Shown here piece by piece: positions 1 to 6,793 of a stretch of 9,874 bases of DNA. This stretch comes from Sphingomonas sp. (lineage in GTDB: Bacteria; Pseudomonadota; Alphaproteobacteria; Sphingomonadales; Sphingomonadaceae), in assembly GCA_013812805.1 (NCBI GenBank), contig JACCSV010000280.1, positions 1 to 9,874 of the forward strand, written 5' to 3'. A program made the position numbers and the translations under genes. Positions within the stretch are counted from its first letter, which is position 1. Every line of letters begins with the position of its first letter. The notes beneath the pieces were generated by a model, which saw only the letters and a list, made by a program, of their open reading frames with translations, was not told where the DNA came from and searched no databases.

Positions 1-23
1 AATTTCATCACGATACGGGGCAA
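1..23 (-). CDS. lysC: Aspartate kinase, N-terminal fragment (TTG start)
   Basis: Only the first seven codons are in the window. Reading the minus strand from the TTG at 23 gives (M)PRIVMKF, which matches the usual opening of aspartate kinase, (M)ARIVMKFGGTS, as remembered. Aspartate kinase phosphorylates L-aspartate, the first step towards lysine, threonine, methionine and diaminopimelate. The TTG start is supported by a Shine-Dalgarno AAGGAG at 29-34, five bases upstream. An in-frame ATG five codons later would remove the conserved beginning. The gene is divergent from ubiG, and a lysC/ubiG divergent pair is, as I recall, common in sphingomonads. The identification rests on very few residues plus context. 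Confidence 0.55.
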
Positions 24-67
24 ACGAGCTCCTTGGGTCAAGCGGCGCGCCCTGTTAGGAGGCGGCC
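24..67. promoter_or_regulatory. 44-bp divergent intergenic region with two Shine-Dalgarno sites
   Basis: This gap separates the TTG start of the probable lysC fragment from the ATG of ubiG. It holds a Shine-Dalgarno for each gene: AAGGAG on the minus strand at 29-34 and AGGAGG on the plus strand at 57-62, each five bases from its start codon. I see no convincing -35/-10 pair inside it. At this length the promoters must overlap each other or lie within the opposite coding sequences. Confidence 0.6.
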
Positions 68-823
68 ATGGCCGAAACAAGCACGGGCAGGGGCTTGCCC
101 CGAGCGGCAACAAGCATCGTACCGAACGAGGTCGAGCGGTTCGCCGCGCTGGCGGGCGACTGGTGGGACCCGGACGGCGCTTCGGCAATGCTGCACAAGC
201 TCAACCCGGTGCGGCTCGCCTACATCCGCGATCAGGTCGACCGGCACTGGTCGCTCGACGAGCACGGCTTCAAGCCGCTTGAGGGCAGGACCGCGCTCGA
301 TGTCGGCTGCGGCGCCGGGCTTCTAGCGGAGCCGCTGGCGAGGCTCGGCGCCGTGGTTACCGCCGTCGATGCCGCTCCCGAACTAATCGAGGCCGCGCGC
401 TCGCACGCGGCGGGGCAGGGGCTCGACGTCGACTATCGAGCAACCACGCTGGAGGCAGTGGAGGGACACTTCGACCTGATCACCGCCATGGAAGTGATCG
501 AGCATGTCGCCGAGCCAGCCGAGTTCGTGCACTCTATCGCCAGGCGCCTGGCTCCCGGCGGCCTCGCGATCCTTTCAACGCCGAACGCGACGGGCTGGTC
601 GCGGCTGATGATGATCACGCTCGGCGAAGGCCTAGGCCAGATCCCGCGCGGCACGCACGATTTCGACAAGTTCATCGCCCCCGAGACGATGAAGCAGCTG
701 CTAGCCCATGCCGGGCTCAGCTGCATCGACGTAGAAGGCATCGCCTGGTCGCCCACGCGCGGGCTTCACCTGAGCGACGACATGCGCCTCAATTATCTGG
801 TCACCGCGACCCGCGCCGATTAG
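68..823 (+). CDS. ubiG: Bifunctional 2-polyprenyl-6-hydroxyphenol methylase / 3-demethylubiquinol 3-O-methyltransferase UbiG
   Basis: This 251-residue SAM-dependent methyltransferase carries out both O-methylation steps of ubiquinone synthesis, in the cytoplasm at the inner membrane. The UbiG signature WWDPDG..MLHKLNPVRL occupies residues 32-50. The SAM-binding glycine loop DVGCGAGLL is at 78-86, with an acidic residue ending the second strand (AVDAAPELI, D101). MEVIEHV follows at 141-147 and LSTPN at 169-173. Length and motif order fit a complete enzyme. The start is fixed by AGGAGG at 57-62, five bases upstream. The next gene begins 33 bp downstream on the same strand and could be cotranscribed. 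It is specifically UbiG-like, not a generic class I methyltransferase. Confidence 0.95.
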   Translation: MAETSTGRGLPRAATSIVPNEVERFAALAGDWWDPDGASAMLHKLNPVRLAYIRDQVDRHWSLDEHGFKPLEGRTALDVGCGAGLLAEPLARLGAVVTAVDAAPELIEAARSHAAGQGLDVDYRATTLEAVEGHFDLITAMEVIEHVAEPAEFVHSIARRLAPGGLAILSTPNATGWSRLMMITLGEGLGQIPRGTHDFDKFIAPETMKQLLAHAGLSCIDVEGIAWSPTRGLHLSDDMRLNYLVTATRAD

Positions 824-841
824 GCTTTCGCCGCTAATCCA

Positions 842-850
842 GGGGAGGGA
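842..850 (+). promoter_or_regulatory. Strong ribosome-binding site for the DUF885 gene
   Basis: The purine run GGGGAGGGA ends six bases before the ATG at 857 and lies in the 33-bp gap after ubiG. It fixes the start of the DUF885 protein just ahead of its signal peptide. Confidence 0.7.
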
Positions 851-856
851 CTTTTC

Positions 857-2617
857 ATGCGTAAATTGCCGCTCGTGCTGATCGGCGTGGCCTCCATTGC
901 AGTCGCTGCTCCGGCGGTCGCGGGGCCGGTCGAGGACTTCCATCAGCTGCAGACCGATTATTGGAAGGCACGGCTCAAGGATTCGCCGCGGCTGGCGACC
1001 GTGGCCGGCGTGACCACCTACGATGCGCAGCTAGACGAACTCAGCCTTGCGGCGATGGACCGGGAGGCAGCCCAAGCCGCGGCTTTTCTTTCCCGGCTCA
1101 ATGCAATCCCGCAGGGCGCGCTAGGGATTGGAGAACGGACCAGTTACGCGATCCTCGAGCGGTCGCTGCAGAATGCGATCGAAAGCAACCGCTTCGGCGC
1201 TCGGCAGATGCTGTTTTCGACGCTTGGCAGCGCCCACGATTCCTACGCGGGCATCGGTGAGACTCAGCCGTTCCGAACCAATGCCGATTACGAGAATTAC
1301 CTAGAGAGAATCGCGGCGGTTCCCGACCGGATGCGGTCCTATGGCGAGATCAGCGTCAAGGCTGCCAGCGAAGGCTTTGTCCAGCCGTGCGTGACAATGG
1401 CCCGCTTCCCCGCGACCATCAGCGGCAACATCTCCGCCGACCCGGCCAAGTCGCGCTTTTACGCCCCGTTCGCTGGGACGCGGCCGGCGACCGTCGGCCA
1501 AGCGCAATGGGACTCGCTGAAGGGGCGCGCAGCGGCGCTGATACGGGACAGAATCAATCCGTCTTACCGGAGTTTTGAGCAGCTCTATGAGAAGCAGCTC
1601 GCGTCCAAGTGTCGGCAGAGCGTCGGCGCCTCAGCGCTGCCCCAAGGCAAGGAATATTACGCTTACCTCGTCCGTGACTACACGACCACGGACATGACTC
1701 CGGAGCAGATTCACCAGCTCGGGCTTAGCGAAGTCGCTCGAATTCGCGCCGAAATGGAAACGGTCGCGAAGACCGCCGGCTTTGCCAGCCGCGAAGCGAT
1801 GATCGCCGACATGCGCAGCAACCCGAAATGGTATGTGCAGACGCCCGAGGAGCTGCTGCAAGCCACGGCCATTCAAGCCAAGACGATCGACGGGAAGATG
1901 CCGAGCCTGTTCAACCGGCTGCCGCGGCTCCCCTACGGGATTCGCCCGATGGCAGCGGCGACCGCGCCGGGCGACACGACTGCGCGCTACCAGCGCGGAA
2001 GCCCTGACGCTGGAATCGCCGGCTTCTATCTCGTCAACACGACCAAGCTCGACCAGCGCCCGCTGTGGGAAATTCCGGCGCTCACCGTCCACGAGGCGGT
2101 CCCAGGCCACCATATGCAGATCGCCACCCAGCAGGAGCTGGAGATGCCGTCGTGGCGCAAGTACGGCACCTACTTCACCGCTTTCTCCGAGGGCTGGGGC
2201 CTCTATTCGGAGCGGCTTGGCATCGAGATGGGGATTTACGACACGCCGCAAAAGGACATGGGCCGGCTCGGCTATGAAATGTGGCGAGCGTCGCGGCTGG
2301 TGGTCGATACCGGCATTCATTCCAAAGGTTGGAGCAAGGACCGCGCCGTCGCCTTCATGAAGGATAATACGACGCTGACCGACGCCAACGTCGATGCCGA
2401 GGTCAACCGCTACATCTCCAACCCGGGCCAGGCGCTGGCCTACAAAATCGGCGAGTTGAAGATCAGGGAATTGCGAACGAAAGCCGAGCGGGAGCTTGGC
2501 GACAAGTTCGACCTTCGCCGCTTCCACGACGCCGTGCTCGGCCAGGGCGCAGTGCCGCTCGACGCGCTGGAAGCGCAAATCACTGCGTGGATCGCGGCTG
2601 AGCGAACCCGCAGCTGA
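857..2617 (+). CDS. DUF885 family protein, secreted predicted zinc metallopeptidase
   Basis: The protein has 586 residues. It begins with a signal peptide (MRK, a hydrophobic stretch to about residue 22, APAVAG cleavage region), so it should act in the periplasm or outside the cell. The DUF885 core is clear in the C-terminal half: HEAVPGHH at 412-419 is the HExxxGHH zinc-binding type of motif, followed by SEGWGLYSE at 444-452, VDTGIHSKGW at 483-492 and NPGQALAYKIGELKI at 522-536. The long helical N-terminal region (about 25-380) is normal for the family, and the length indicates a full protein. The family is predicted to be metallopeptidase-like. Its substrate is not known to me and cannot be read from the sequence. 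The gene follows ubiG but has no evident link to quinone synthesis, and its stop lies 4 bp from the stop of the convergent GST gene. Confidence 0.9.
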   Translation: MRKLPLVLIGVASIAVAAPAVAGPVEDFHQLQTDYWKARLKDSPRLATVAGVTTYDAQLDELSLAAMDREAAQAAAFLSRLNAIPQGALGIGERTSYAILERSLQNAIESNRFGARQMLFSTLGSAHDSYAGIGETQPFRTNADYENYLERIAAVPDRMRSYGEISVKAASEGFVQPCVTMARFPATISGNISADPAKSRFYAPFAGTRPATVGQAQWDSLKGRAAALIRDRINPSYRSFEQLYEKQLASKCRQSVGASALPQGKEYYAYLVRDYTTTDMTPEQIHQLGLSEVARIRAEMETVAKTAGFASREAMIADMRSNPKWYVQTPEELLQATAIQAKTIDGKMPSLFNRLPRLPYGIRPMAAATAPGDTTARYQRGSPDAGIAGFYLVNTTKLDQRPLWEIPALTVHEAVPGHHMQIATQQELEMPSWRKYGTYFTAFSEGWGLYSERLGIEMGIYDTPQKDMGRLGYEMWRASRLVVDTGIHSKGWSKDRAVAFMKDNTTLTDANVDAEVNRYISNPGQALAYKIGELKIRELRTKAERELGDKFDLRRFHDAVLGQGAVPLDALEAQITAWIAAERTRS

Positions 2618-2621
2618 GGCC

Positions 2622-3293
2622 TTAAAAGTCGACCTTGTCGTAGTGGGTGGGAGGCACGATCACCTCCATTCGCTCGCCAAGCAGCGGGCGGAAGCAGGGC
2701 CGCGACTTCATTACCGAATACCAGTCCTTGGTCTGCTTGTGCCCGCGCCAGTCGAGCGCGCCGAGGTAATCGATGACGCTCAAATGGGCCGCGGCGGTGA
2801 AGTCGGCGAGGCTTAAGCCGGGCCCCGCCAGCCAGCGGCGGTGGTCGAGCAAATAATCGACATAGTCGAGGTGGCCGTTAGCCACCCGCATCGCGTCGCG
2901 CAGGATCCGCGTATCCGGGGATTCGCGGCTGACCAGACGCTTGCGCATCCGTTCGTTCATCAGCGGCTCGACGGCCTCGCGGTAGAGCTTCTCGTCGAAC
3001 CATTCGACCAGCCGGCGGATTTCGGCGCGAAGGATCGCGTTGCCGTGAATCATCGGCATCCGGTCGACGGTTTCGTCGAAATATTCGACGATCGGCTGGC
3101 TTCCGATCAGCGCCGTGCCGGCGTCGCTGTCGACCATCACCGGTGTTTCCCCGGCCGGGTTCAAGTCCATGAATTCGTCGCGCCGCTCCCACGGGTTCTC
3201 GCGCACCAGCTCGTGGGCGACGCCCTTTTCGCCAAGGACCAGCCGGACCTTGCGCGAAAACGGACAGAGCGGGAATTGGAACAGCTGCCACAT
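2622..3293 (-). CDS. Glutathione S-transferase family protein, likely FzlA-type (FtsZ-binding)
   Basis: This is a 223-residue two-domain GST fold. The N-terminal thioredoxin-like domain has LCPFSRKVRLVLGEKG (9-24) with CPFS at 10-13 at the usual catalytic position, a PWERR segment (W35), NPAGETPVMVD (45-55) with the cis-proline, and SQPIVEYFDE (65-74). The all-helical C-terminal domain includes RWLAGPGLSLADFTAAAHLSV at about 153-173. The protein ends in a distinctive tail, PPTHYDKVDF. From memory, Caulobacter FzlA, an atypical GST that binds and stabilises curved FtsZ filaments, has the same PWER element and a conserved HYxDLDF-like C-terminus needed for FtsZ binding. That makes FzlA my preferred reading over a detoxification GST, though glutathione use cannot be excluded. 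It is the last gene of the minus-strand block, 36 bp after the small secreted protein, with no obvious Shine-Dalgarno. Confidence 0.85.
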   Translation of the reverse strand: MWQLFQFPLCPFSRKVRLVLGEKGVAHELVRENPWERRDEFMDLNPAGETPVMVDSDAGTALIGSQPIVEYFDETVDRMPMIHGNAILRAEIRRLVEWFDEKLYREAVEPLMNERMRKRLVSRESPDTRILRDAMRVANGHLDYVDYLLDHRRWLAGPGLSLADFTAAAHLSVIDYLGALDWRGHKQTKDWYSVMKSRPCFRPLLGERMEVIVPPTHYDKVDF

Positions 3294-3329
3294 GAGCGGT
3301 GGCAGCTTTAGCGCGGAGAGCGCGGGCGT

Positions 3330-3773
3330 CTAGCGCTTGGGATAGTTTGGCGAGGGCATGTTGGCGGTGGCGCGCTCGAGCGCCTCGCCAGCCTGCTGCA
3401 GGCTCTGCATCATCGCCGGAAGCGCCGTCGACAGGGCCTTCATGCTCGCTTCCATCGTCGGCCCGGCCTGCGATAGCTGCTGCTGCACGTCGCGCTCGAA
3501 GTTCGGATTGCGCTCGCGGCCGGAGTCGCGAACGGTGCGGCGGCGATCGGCCGCGGTTGGCTGACGGCCCTCGGCGATCGCTTCTAATTCGCCAACCGGC
3601 AAATTGAGCAGCGCCTTGCCCAGCGCCTGGGTCATCTGGCCAAGCCGCTCCGCCATCCGCGGGTCCGATAGCTCCGGCGGCACCCCGATTGGCTGCTGCA
3701 GCGGTGCCGGCTGCTGCGCCAATGCCGGCGTTGCCGAAAGCAACAGGGTAAGTGCAAGCAACATTCTACGCAT
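3330..3773 (-). CDS. Small secreted protein of unknown function
   Basis: This is a 147-residue protein with a clear Sec signal peptide: MRRM, a leucine-rich core, then TPALA followed by QQP, so cleavage is expected after about residue 19. The mature part is Gln/Pro-rich at first. It then appears largely helical, with many Met, Gln and Ala residues (QMTQALGKALLNLPVGELEAI, and ALPAMMQSLQQAGEALERA near the end), separated by a charged Arg-rich stretch. I recognise no domain. I chose the ATG at 3773 because GGAG at 3782-3785 sits eight bases upstream; a GTG at 3779 would leave only two. It lies 54 bp after uppP and 36 bp before the GST gene on the same strand, with a possible own promoter. A helical periplasmic protein beside an envelope gene is suggestive but does not establish a role. 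Confidence 0.8.
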   Translation of the reverse strand: MRRMLLALTLLLSATPALAQQPAPLQQPIGVPPELSDPRMAERLGQMTQALGKALLNLPVGELEAIAEGRQPTAADRRRTVRDSGRERNPNFERDVQQQLSQAGPTMEASMKALSTALPAMMQSLQQAGEALERATANMPSPNYPKR

Positions 3774-3798
3774 GATCACATCTCCGCGTCTGCCGCCC

Positions 3799-3807
3799 AG
3801 TGTAGCA
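3799..3807 (-). promoter_or_regulatory. Possible extended -10 promoter for the small secreted protein gene
   Basis: On the minus strand the gap after uppP contains TGCTACACT, an extended -10 form (TGn followed by TACACT). Transcription would start near 3792, giving a leader of about 19 bases that includes the GGAG Shine-Dalgarno. The -35 position (TTTCAT) is poor. The site would let the secreted protein and GST be expressed apart from uppP. Confidence 0.35.
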
Positions 3808-3827
3808 CCTGCACAAAAGGAATGAAA

Positions 3828-4628
3828 TCAACGAAGTGTGAGCCACACCAGGGCCGCGGTTCCGGCGACGATCCGGTACCAGGCAAAGGGCGCAAAGCCA
3901 TAGCGCGTGACGATCGAGATAAAGGCTTTGACGACGATGATTGCGACAAGGAAGGAGATCAGGCTGCCAATCAGGATCCAGCCGATCATGCCTTCCGCAA
4001 GCGTGTCGCCATGGCGGAACAGTTGCATCGCCGTTGCGCCGCTCAGCGTGGGGACAGCCAGGAAAAAGCTGAACTCGGCCGCCGTCTTGCGATCGACGCC
4101 GAGGCTCATTGCGCCAAGGATGGTTGCGCCGGACCGGCTGACGCCGGGGATCATCGCCAGGCATTGCGCAATGCCCACGCCCACCGCCTGGCGGAAGCTG
4201 ACGTTGGAGACTCCGGCGCATTCGACCGGTTTCGCCAGTTTCTCGATGATCAAAATGGCGACGCCGCCGATAATCAGTGCCCAGGCAACAATGATCGCGC
4301 TTTCCAGCATCAGGTCGATGATGTCGCCGATCAGCAACGCAATGACGACTGCCGGCAGGAAGGCGATCAGCACGTTGCGGGTGAAGGTCCAGGCCGAGCG
4401 CTCGCGGCGGAATAGGCCGACGATCACGTCGCGGAAGGTTCGCCAGTAAAGCACGACGACGGCAAGGATCGCGCCGGGCTGGATGGCGACGTTGAACAGC
4501 GCCCACCGCTCGGCGTCGAAACCGGCAAGCTCGGTGGCGAGGATCAGGTGGCCGGTCGAGGAAACCGGAAGATATTCGGTTAGCCCCTCGACGATGCCGA
4601 GAATGATGACCAGGAACAGGATCGGCAT
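3828..4628 (-). CDS. uppP: Undecaprenyl-diphosphatase UppP (BacA)
   Basis: This integral inner-membrane enzyme dephosphorylates undecaprenyl diphosphate to the monophosphate, which regenerates the lipid carrier for peptidoglycan and other surface polymers. The length (266 residues) is typical of the family. Both family signatures are intact: EGLTEYLPVSSTGHL at 14-28, supplying the catalytic Glu, Ser and His residues, and PGVSRSGATI at 161-170 with the conserved Arg165. Several hydrophobic segments fit a multi-pass protein, for example 85-105, 112-128 and 215-238. The ATG at 4628 lies 9 bp after the stop of the upstream NDUFA9-like gene. No Shine-Dalgarno is visible, so translation may be coupled to that gene. 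Overexpression of UppP is known to give bacitracin resistance. Confidence 0.96.
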   Translation of the reverse strand: MPILFLVIILGIVEGLTEYLPVSSTGHLILATELAGFDAERWALFNVAIQPGAILAVVVLYWRTFRDVIVGLFRRERSAWTFTRNVLIAFLPAVVIALLIGDIIDLMLESAIIVAWALIIGGVAILIIEKLAKPVECAGVSNVSFRQAVGVGIAQCLAMIPGVSRSGATILGAMSLGVDRKTAAEFSFFLAVPTLSGATAMQLFRHGDTLAEGMIGWILIGSLISFLVAIIVVKAFISIVTRYGFAPFAWYRIVAGTAALVWLTLR

Positions 4629-4637
4629 TAGTAGCAG

Positions 4638-5576
4638 CTAGACCGGCTGGTTGGCGAAGCGGCCGCCTTGACGGTGACGACCGAGCCACTGCGGAGCGAC
4701 CGCCTCCAGCGCTGTCGGCTTGATCCCAAAGGCGGCAATGCCCTTCGCTCGCTCGGCCGGCAAATTGTCGCTCTGCAGCATCTTCCACTGATCACGCGTA
4801 ATCGGCGCGCCCGGAAGAAAGCCGAACCAGGCGAGGAAGGCGGAGGCGAAATCGGGCAGTGCAATCAGGTTGGGCTCGCGTCCGGCTGCGCGCGCAGCCG
4901 TCGCGAACAGTTGCTCCATCGTCATCACCTGCGGCCCGCCGATGTCGTAGGTCTTGCCGCCGTGCGTCTGCGGGTCGAGCGCCGCCATCGCGATCGCCTT
5001 GGCGAGGTCCTTGACATAGACCGGCTGGAACTGCCGCTCCGCCGCGATCACCGGCAGCATCGGCAGGCGGGCTAGCCCGGCGAGGCGGTTGGTAAGGTCG
5101 TCTTCGGGGCCGAACACGATCGACGGGCGGATGATCGTTGCGGTTGGGAATGCCGATCGGACGGCAATCTCGCCCTCGCCCTTGCTCCGGCCATAGTTGG
5201 AATCGGACTTCGGATCGGCGCCGAGCGCCGATATATGGACCAGCGACGTGGCCCCGACTTCATGTGCAGCCTCGGCGATGGCGCGGGCGCCTTGCGAGTG
5301 GATGGCGTCGAACTTGCCCTTGAGCACGCCGGTCAGGTTGATCACCGCCGACGAGGCCTCGACCGCGGCGCGCACCGATGCCGGATCGGTGACGTCGGCG
5401 CGGACGACTCCCCACTGGCCCACTCGCCCCAGCGGCTGGATGGAATGGGCGCAGCGCGGATTGCGTGCCGCGACCCGCACCCGGACATCCTCGTTGAACA
5501 GGATTTCGCTAACGTACCGGCCGATGAAGCCGCCGCCGCCGAAGATCGTGACGATGCGGTTGTCGGGGTTGATCAT
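4638..5576 (-). CDS. Complex I NDUFA9 subunit-like NAD(P)-binding protein (atypical SDR)
   Basis: This 312-residue Rossmann-fold protein belongs to the extended/atypical short-chain dehydrogenase group. The dinucleotide loop TIFGGGGFIGRYV is at 10-22, followed by an Arg-rich second strand (VRVRVAARNP, 31-40), which suggests NADP(H) preference. The SDR Y-x-x-x-K is present as YGRSK at 128-132, with IIRPSIVFGPEDD at 148-160 and QPVYVKDLAKAI at 184-195. In mitochondria NDUFA9 is an accessory complex-I subunit. The bacterial relatives are annotated from similarity, and their role may be different, for instance in quinone or lipid metabolism. The protein leads a minus-strand block with uppP 9 bp downstream. 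The ATG at 5576 has no clear Shine-Dalgarno and opens the Rossmann fold with the normal short lead. Confidence 0.88.
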   Translation of the reverse strand: MINPDNRIVTIFGGGGFIGRYVSEILFNEDVRVRVAARNPRCAHSIQPLGRVGQWGVVRADVTDPASVRAAVEASSAVINLTGVLKGKFDAIHSQGARAIAEAAHEVGATSLVHISALGADPKSDSNYGRSKGEGEIAVRSAFPTATIIRPSIVFGPEDDLTNRLAGLARLPMLPVIAAERQFQPVYVKDLAKAIAMAALDPQTHGGKTYDIGGPQVMTMEQLFATAARAAGREPNLIALPDFASAFLAWFGFLPGAPITRDQWKMLQSDNLPAERAKGIAAFGIKPTALEAVAPQWLGRHRQGGRFANQPV

Positions 5577-5648
5577 GCGGTTGCCACTAGCGGTTGCGGG
5601 CCGCAGTTCAAGCGCGCACGCGCCGGTTTTCGACCCGTTTTCGCTCGG

Positions 5649-5677
5649 TTGACAAGGCGCTGTGCCGGCTCCAAATG
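5649..5677 (+). promoter_or_regulatory. Possible promoter of tRNA-Leu
   Basis: A perfect -35 hexamer TTGACA lies at 5649-5654, about 55 bases before the tRNA. The -10 region 16-17 bases further on (CCAAAT or CAAATG, 5671-5677) matches TATAAT poorly. The location is right for a tRNA promoter with a short leader, but only the -35 element is convincing. Confidence 0.4.
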
Positions 5678-5708
5678 CCCCGCCCTACCACTCACCCGAT
5701 GATCTCGT

Positions 5709-5795
5709 GCCCAGGTGGCGGAATTGGTAGACGCACCAGCTTCAGGTGCTGGCGCTCGCAAGGGCGTGGAGGTTCGAGTCCTCTCCTGGGCACCA
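5709..5795 (+). tRNA. tRNA-Leu (anticodon CAG)
   Basis: This is a complete 87-base tRNA with the encoded CCA end at 5793-5795. The acceptor stem GCCCAGG (5709-5715) pairs with CCTGGGC (5785-5791). The anticodon stem CCAGC/GCTGG (5736-5740 with 5748-5752) holds the loop TTCAGGT, with anticodon CAG at 5743-5745, which reads CUG, a leucine codon expected to be frequent in a GC-rich genome. A long variable arm (about 5753-5768, type II tRNA) precedes a T arm with GGTTCGAGTCC. All this fits tRNA-Leu. No clear hairpin-plus-T-run terminator follows. The gene stands alone and marks the change from the denser, GC-richer left part to the more accessory right part. Confidence 0.97.
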
Positions 5796-5850
5796 TTTCT
5801 ATGTTCGCCATTGATCGGAGAAGCGCTCTTCGAAAAATCGCTACTGAGCT

Positions 5851-5914
5851 AATGTCCGCTTCCCACCCACTTCGGATATTACGGCATGTCTGCTTACGAC
5901 CCAAAGCAAACATG
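5851..5914. repeat. Two tandem hairpin-forming repeat units
   Basis: Unit A (5851-5880) and unit B (5885-5914) are each 30 bases, start 34 bases apart and agree at roughly 18 of 30 positions. Shared blocks are ATGTC, GCTT and ACCCA. Each is also an imperfect palindrome: A begins AATGTCCG and ends CGGATATT (7 of 8 pair), and B begins CATGTCTGCTT and ends AAGCAAACATG (about 10 of 12 pair over 12 bases). They lie in the gap between the tRNA and the 3' end of the broken DUF5694 gene. They resemble a dispersed intergenic repeat that I recall from sphingomonad genomes, but I cannot confirm this. Confidence 0.5.
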
Positions 5915-5950
5915 GTCTGATTTTGCGCCCAGATCAGGTAAGCTGTGGCG

Positions 5951-6793
5951 TCAGCGACGGCTCTTCTTTGCCGCAGCCTTCTTGAGGTAAGGGCGGGGAT
6001 CCACGCTTCTGAAGCCAGGCGTTTGCGTTGCGAAATGTCGCAGCCAGTAGTTGTGGCCGGAGCCATATACGACGAGGACCCGGTCGCCCGGCTGCGCCAC
6101 TGTCATGAGCTTGCTGAAGATCTTCGCATTCCTGAGATACCACATGGCATTCAGGTCCGCGCCGGGCTGGCGGTTGGTGTCGCCGATGGCAAGCGTCTCA
6201 TAGTAGCCGCCGATGCTGCTGTAAAAGCCAGTAGGCTCGTTAGAATGCAGGAGCAGCTGAGCGATGCTCTGGGTGCGCTGCCGTTCCTCGAAGGCCTTGG
6301 TTTCGGCAGCGGGCGTCGCCATCATCTTCTTAAGCCGTTCGCCCATTCCGTTCGCCTGCGCATATTCAGCCACAGCGCCAAACGGAAAGTAATCGGGCTC
6401 ACCCTTTTCGGGCTGCTCGTCGATTGCGTAGACGCGACCTAGCTTCAGCTGGTGAGCTATTCGGTATCCGATCTGATACCGCTCATCCCGCTCCTGGCGC
6501 AGCTTGTCAGGCGCGAACGATGTGAAATGCGGGTCGATGAGGTCTGGCGTGCGGGCGACCCGCTCCACCATGATCTTGGTGGGTTTGAAGGTCGCGAGCG
6601 CCGACGCAAGAGCTTCCAGTTCCTCTTGCCTGCGCGGCTTGAGTACATCGTCAGCTTAGATGTTGTTGAGGTCCTGCCCCGGATTGTCGAAGTGATAGGT
6701 GCCGAGAATCATGACGTGCACCGGCTCCGCCGCCGACGCAGGGAAAGCGAAGGATGCCGTAATGGCTGATGCAATCAGGGCGAGAAGTTTCAT
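5951..6793 (-). pseudogene. DUF5694 family protein, interrupted by in-frame TAA at codon 46
   Basis: From the ATG at 6793 the minus strand reads a signal peptide (MKLLALIASAITASFAF, cleavage near PASAAEP), then VHVMILGTYHFDNPGQDLNNI, and then stops at TAA (6656-6658, codon 46). The same frame goes on without a shift, ADDVLKPRRQEELEALASALATFKPTKIMVERV, and stays open for 234 codons to 5951. The late part has the conserved RVLVVYGSGHNYWLRHF segment. Full length would be 280 residues, normal for this family, which resembles the TraB/TIKI-type fold. Its function is unknown to me. AAGGAAA just upstream of 6793 is a plausible ribosome-binding site. The stop probably replaces a lysine codon (AAA or AAG to TAA). 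A shorter frame from ATG 6571 (206 residues) would lack the signal peptide and first core strand, so it is unlikely to work. Lack of other damage means a recent mutation or a sequencing error. Confidence 0.8.

Noticed and set aside
1631..2578. Long open frame on the minus strand inside the DUF885 gene (315 codons)
   Set aside because: It lies wholly opposite a gene with clear family motifs, shows no recognisable domain, and is the expected shadow of GC-rich codon bias.
3822..4449. Plus-strand open frames opposite uppP
   Set aside because: Antisense to a confident membrane-protein gene; Asp/Arg/Gln-rich translation without motifs.
3766..4788. Long minus-strand open frame (340 codons) over uppP and the end of the NDUFA9-like gene
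   Set aside because: It is in a different frame from uppP, whose motifs are unmistakable, and its translation is Arg/Pro-rich low-complexity sequence typical of a shadow.
5577..5597. Direct repeat GCGGTTGC (two copies, 13 bp apart) just before the NDUFA9-like start codon
   Set aside because: Could be an operator, but eight GC-rich bases repeated once is weak and no family of regulator is suggested by it.
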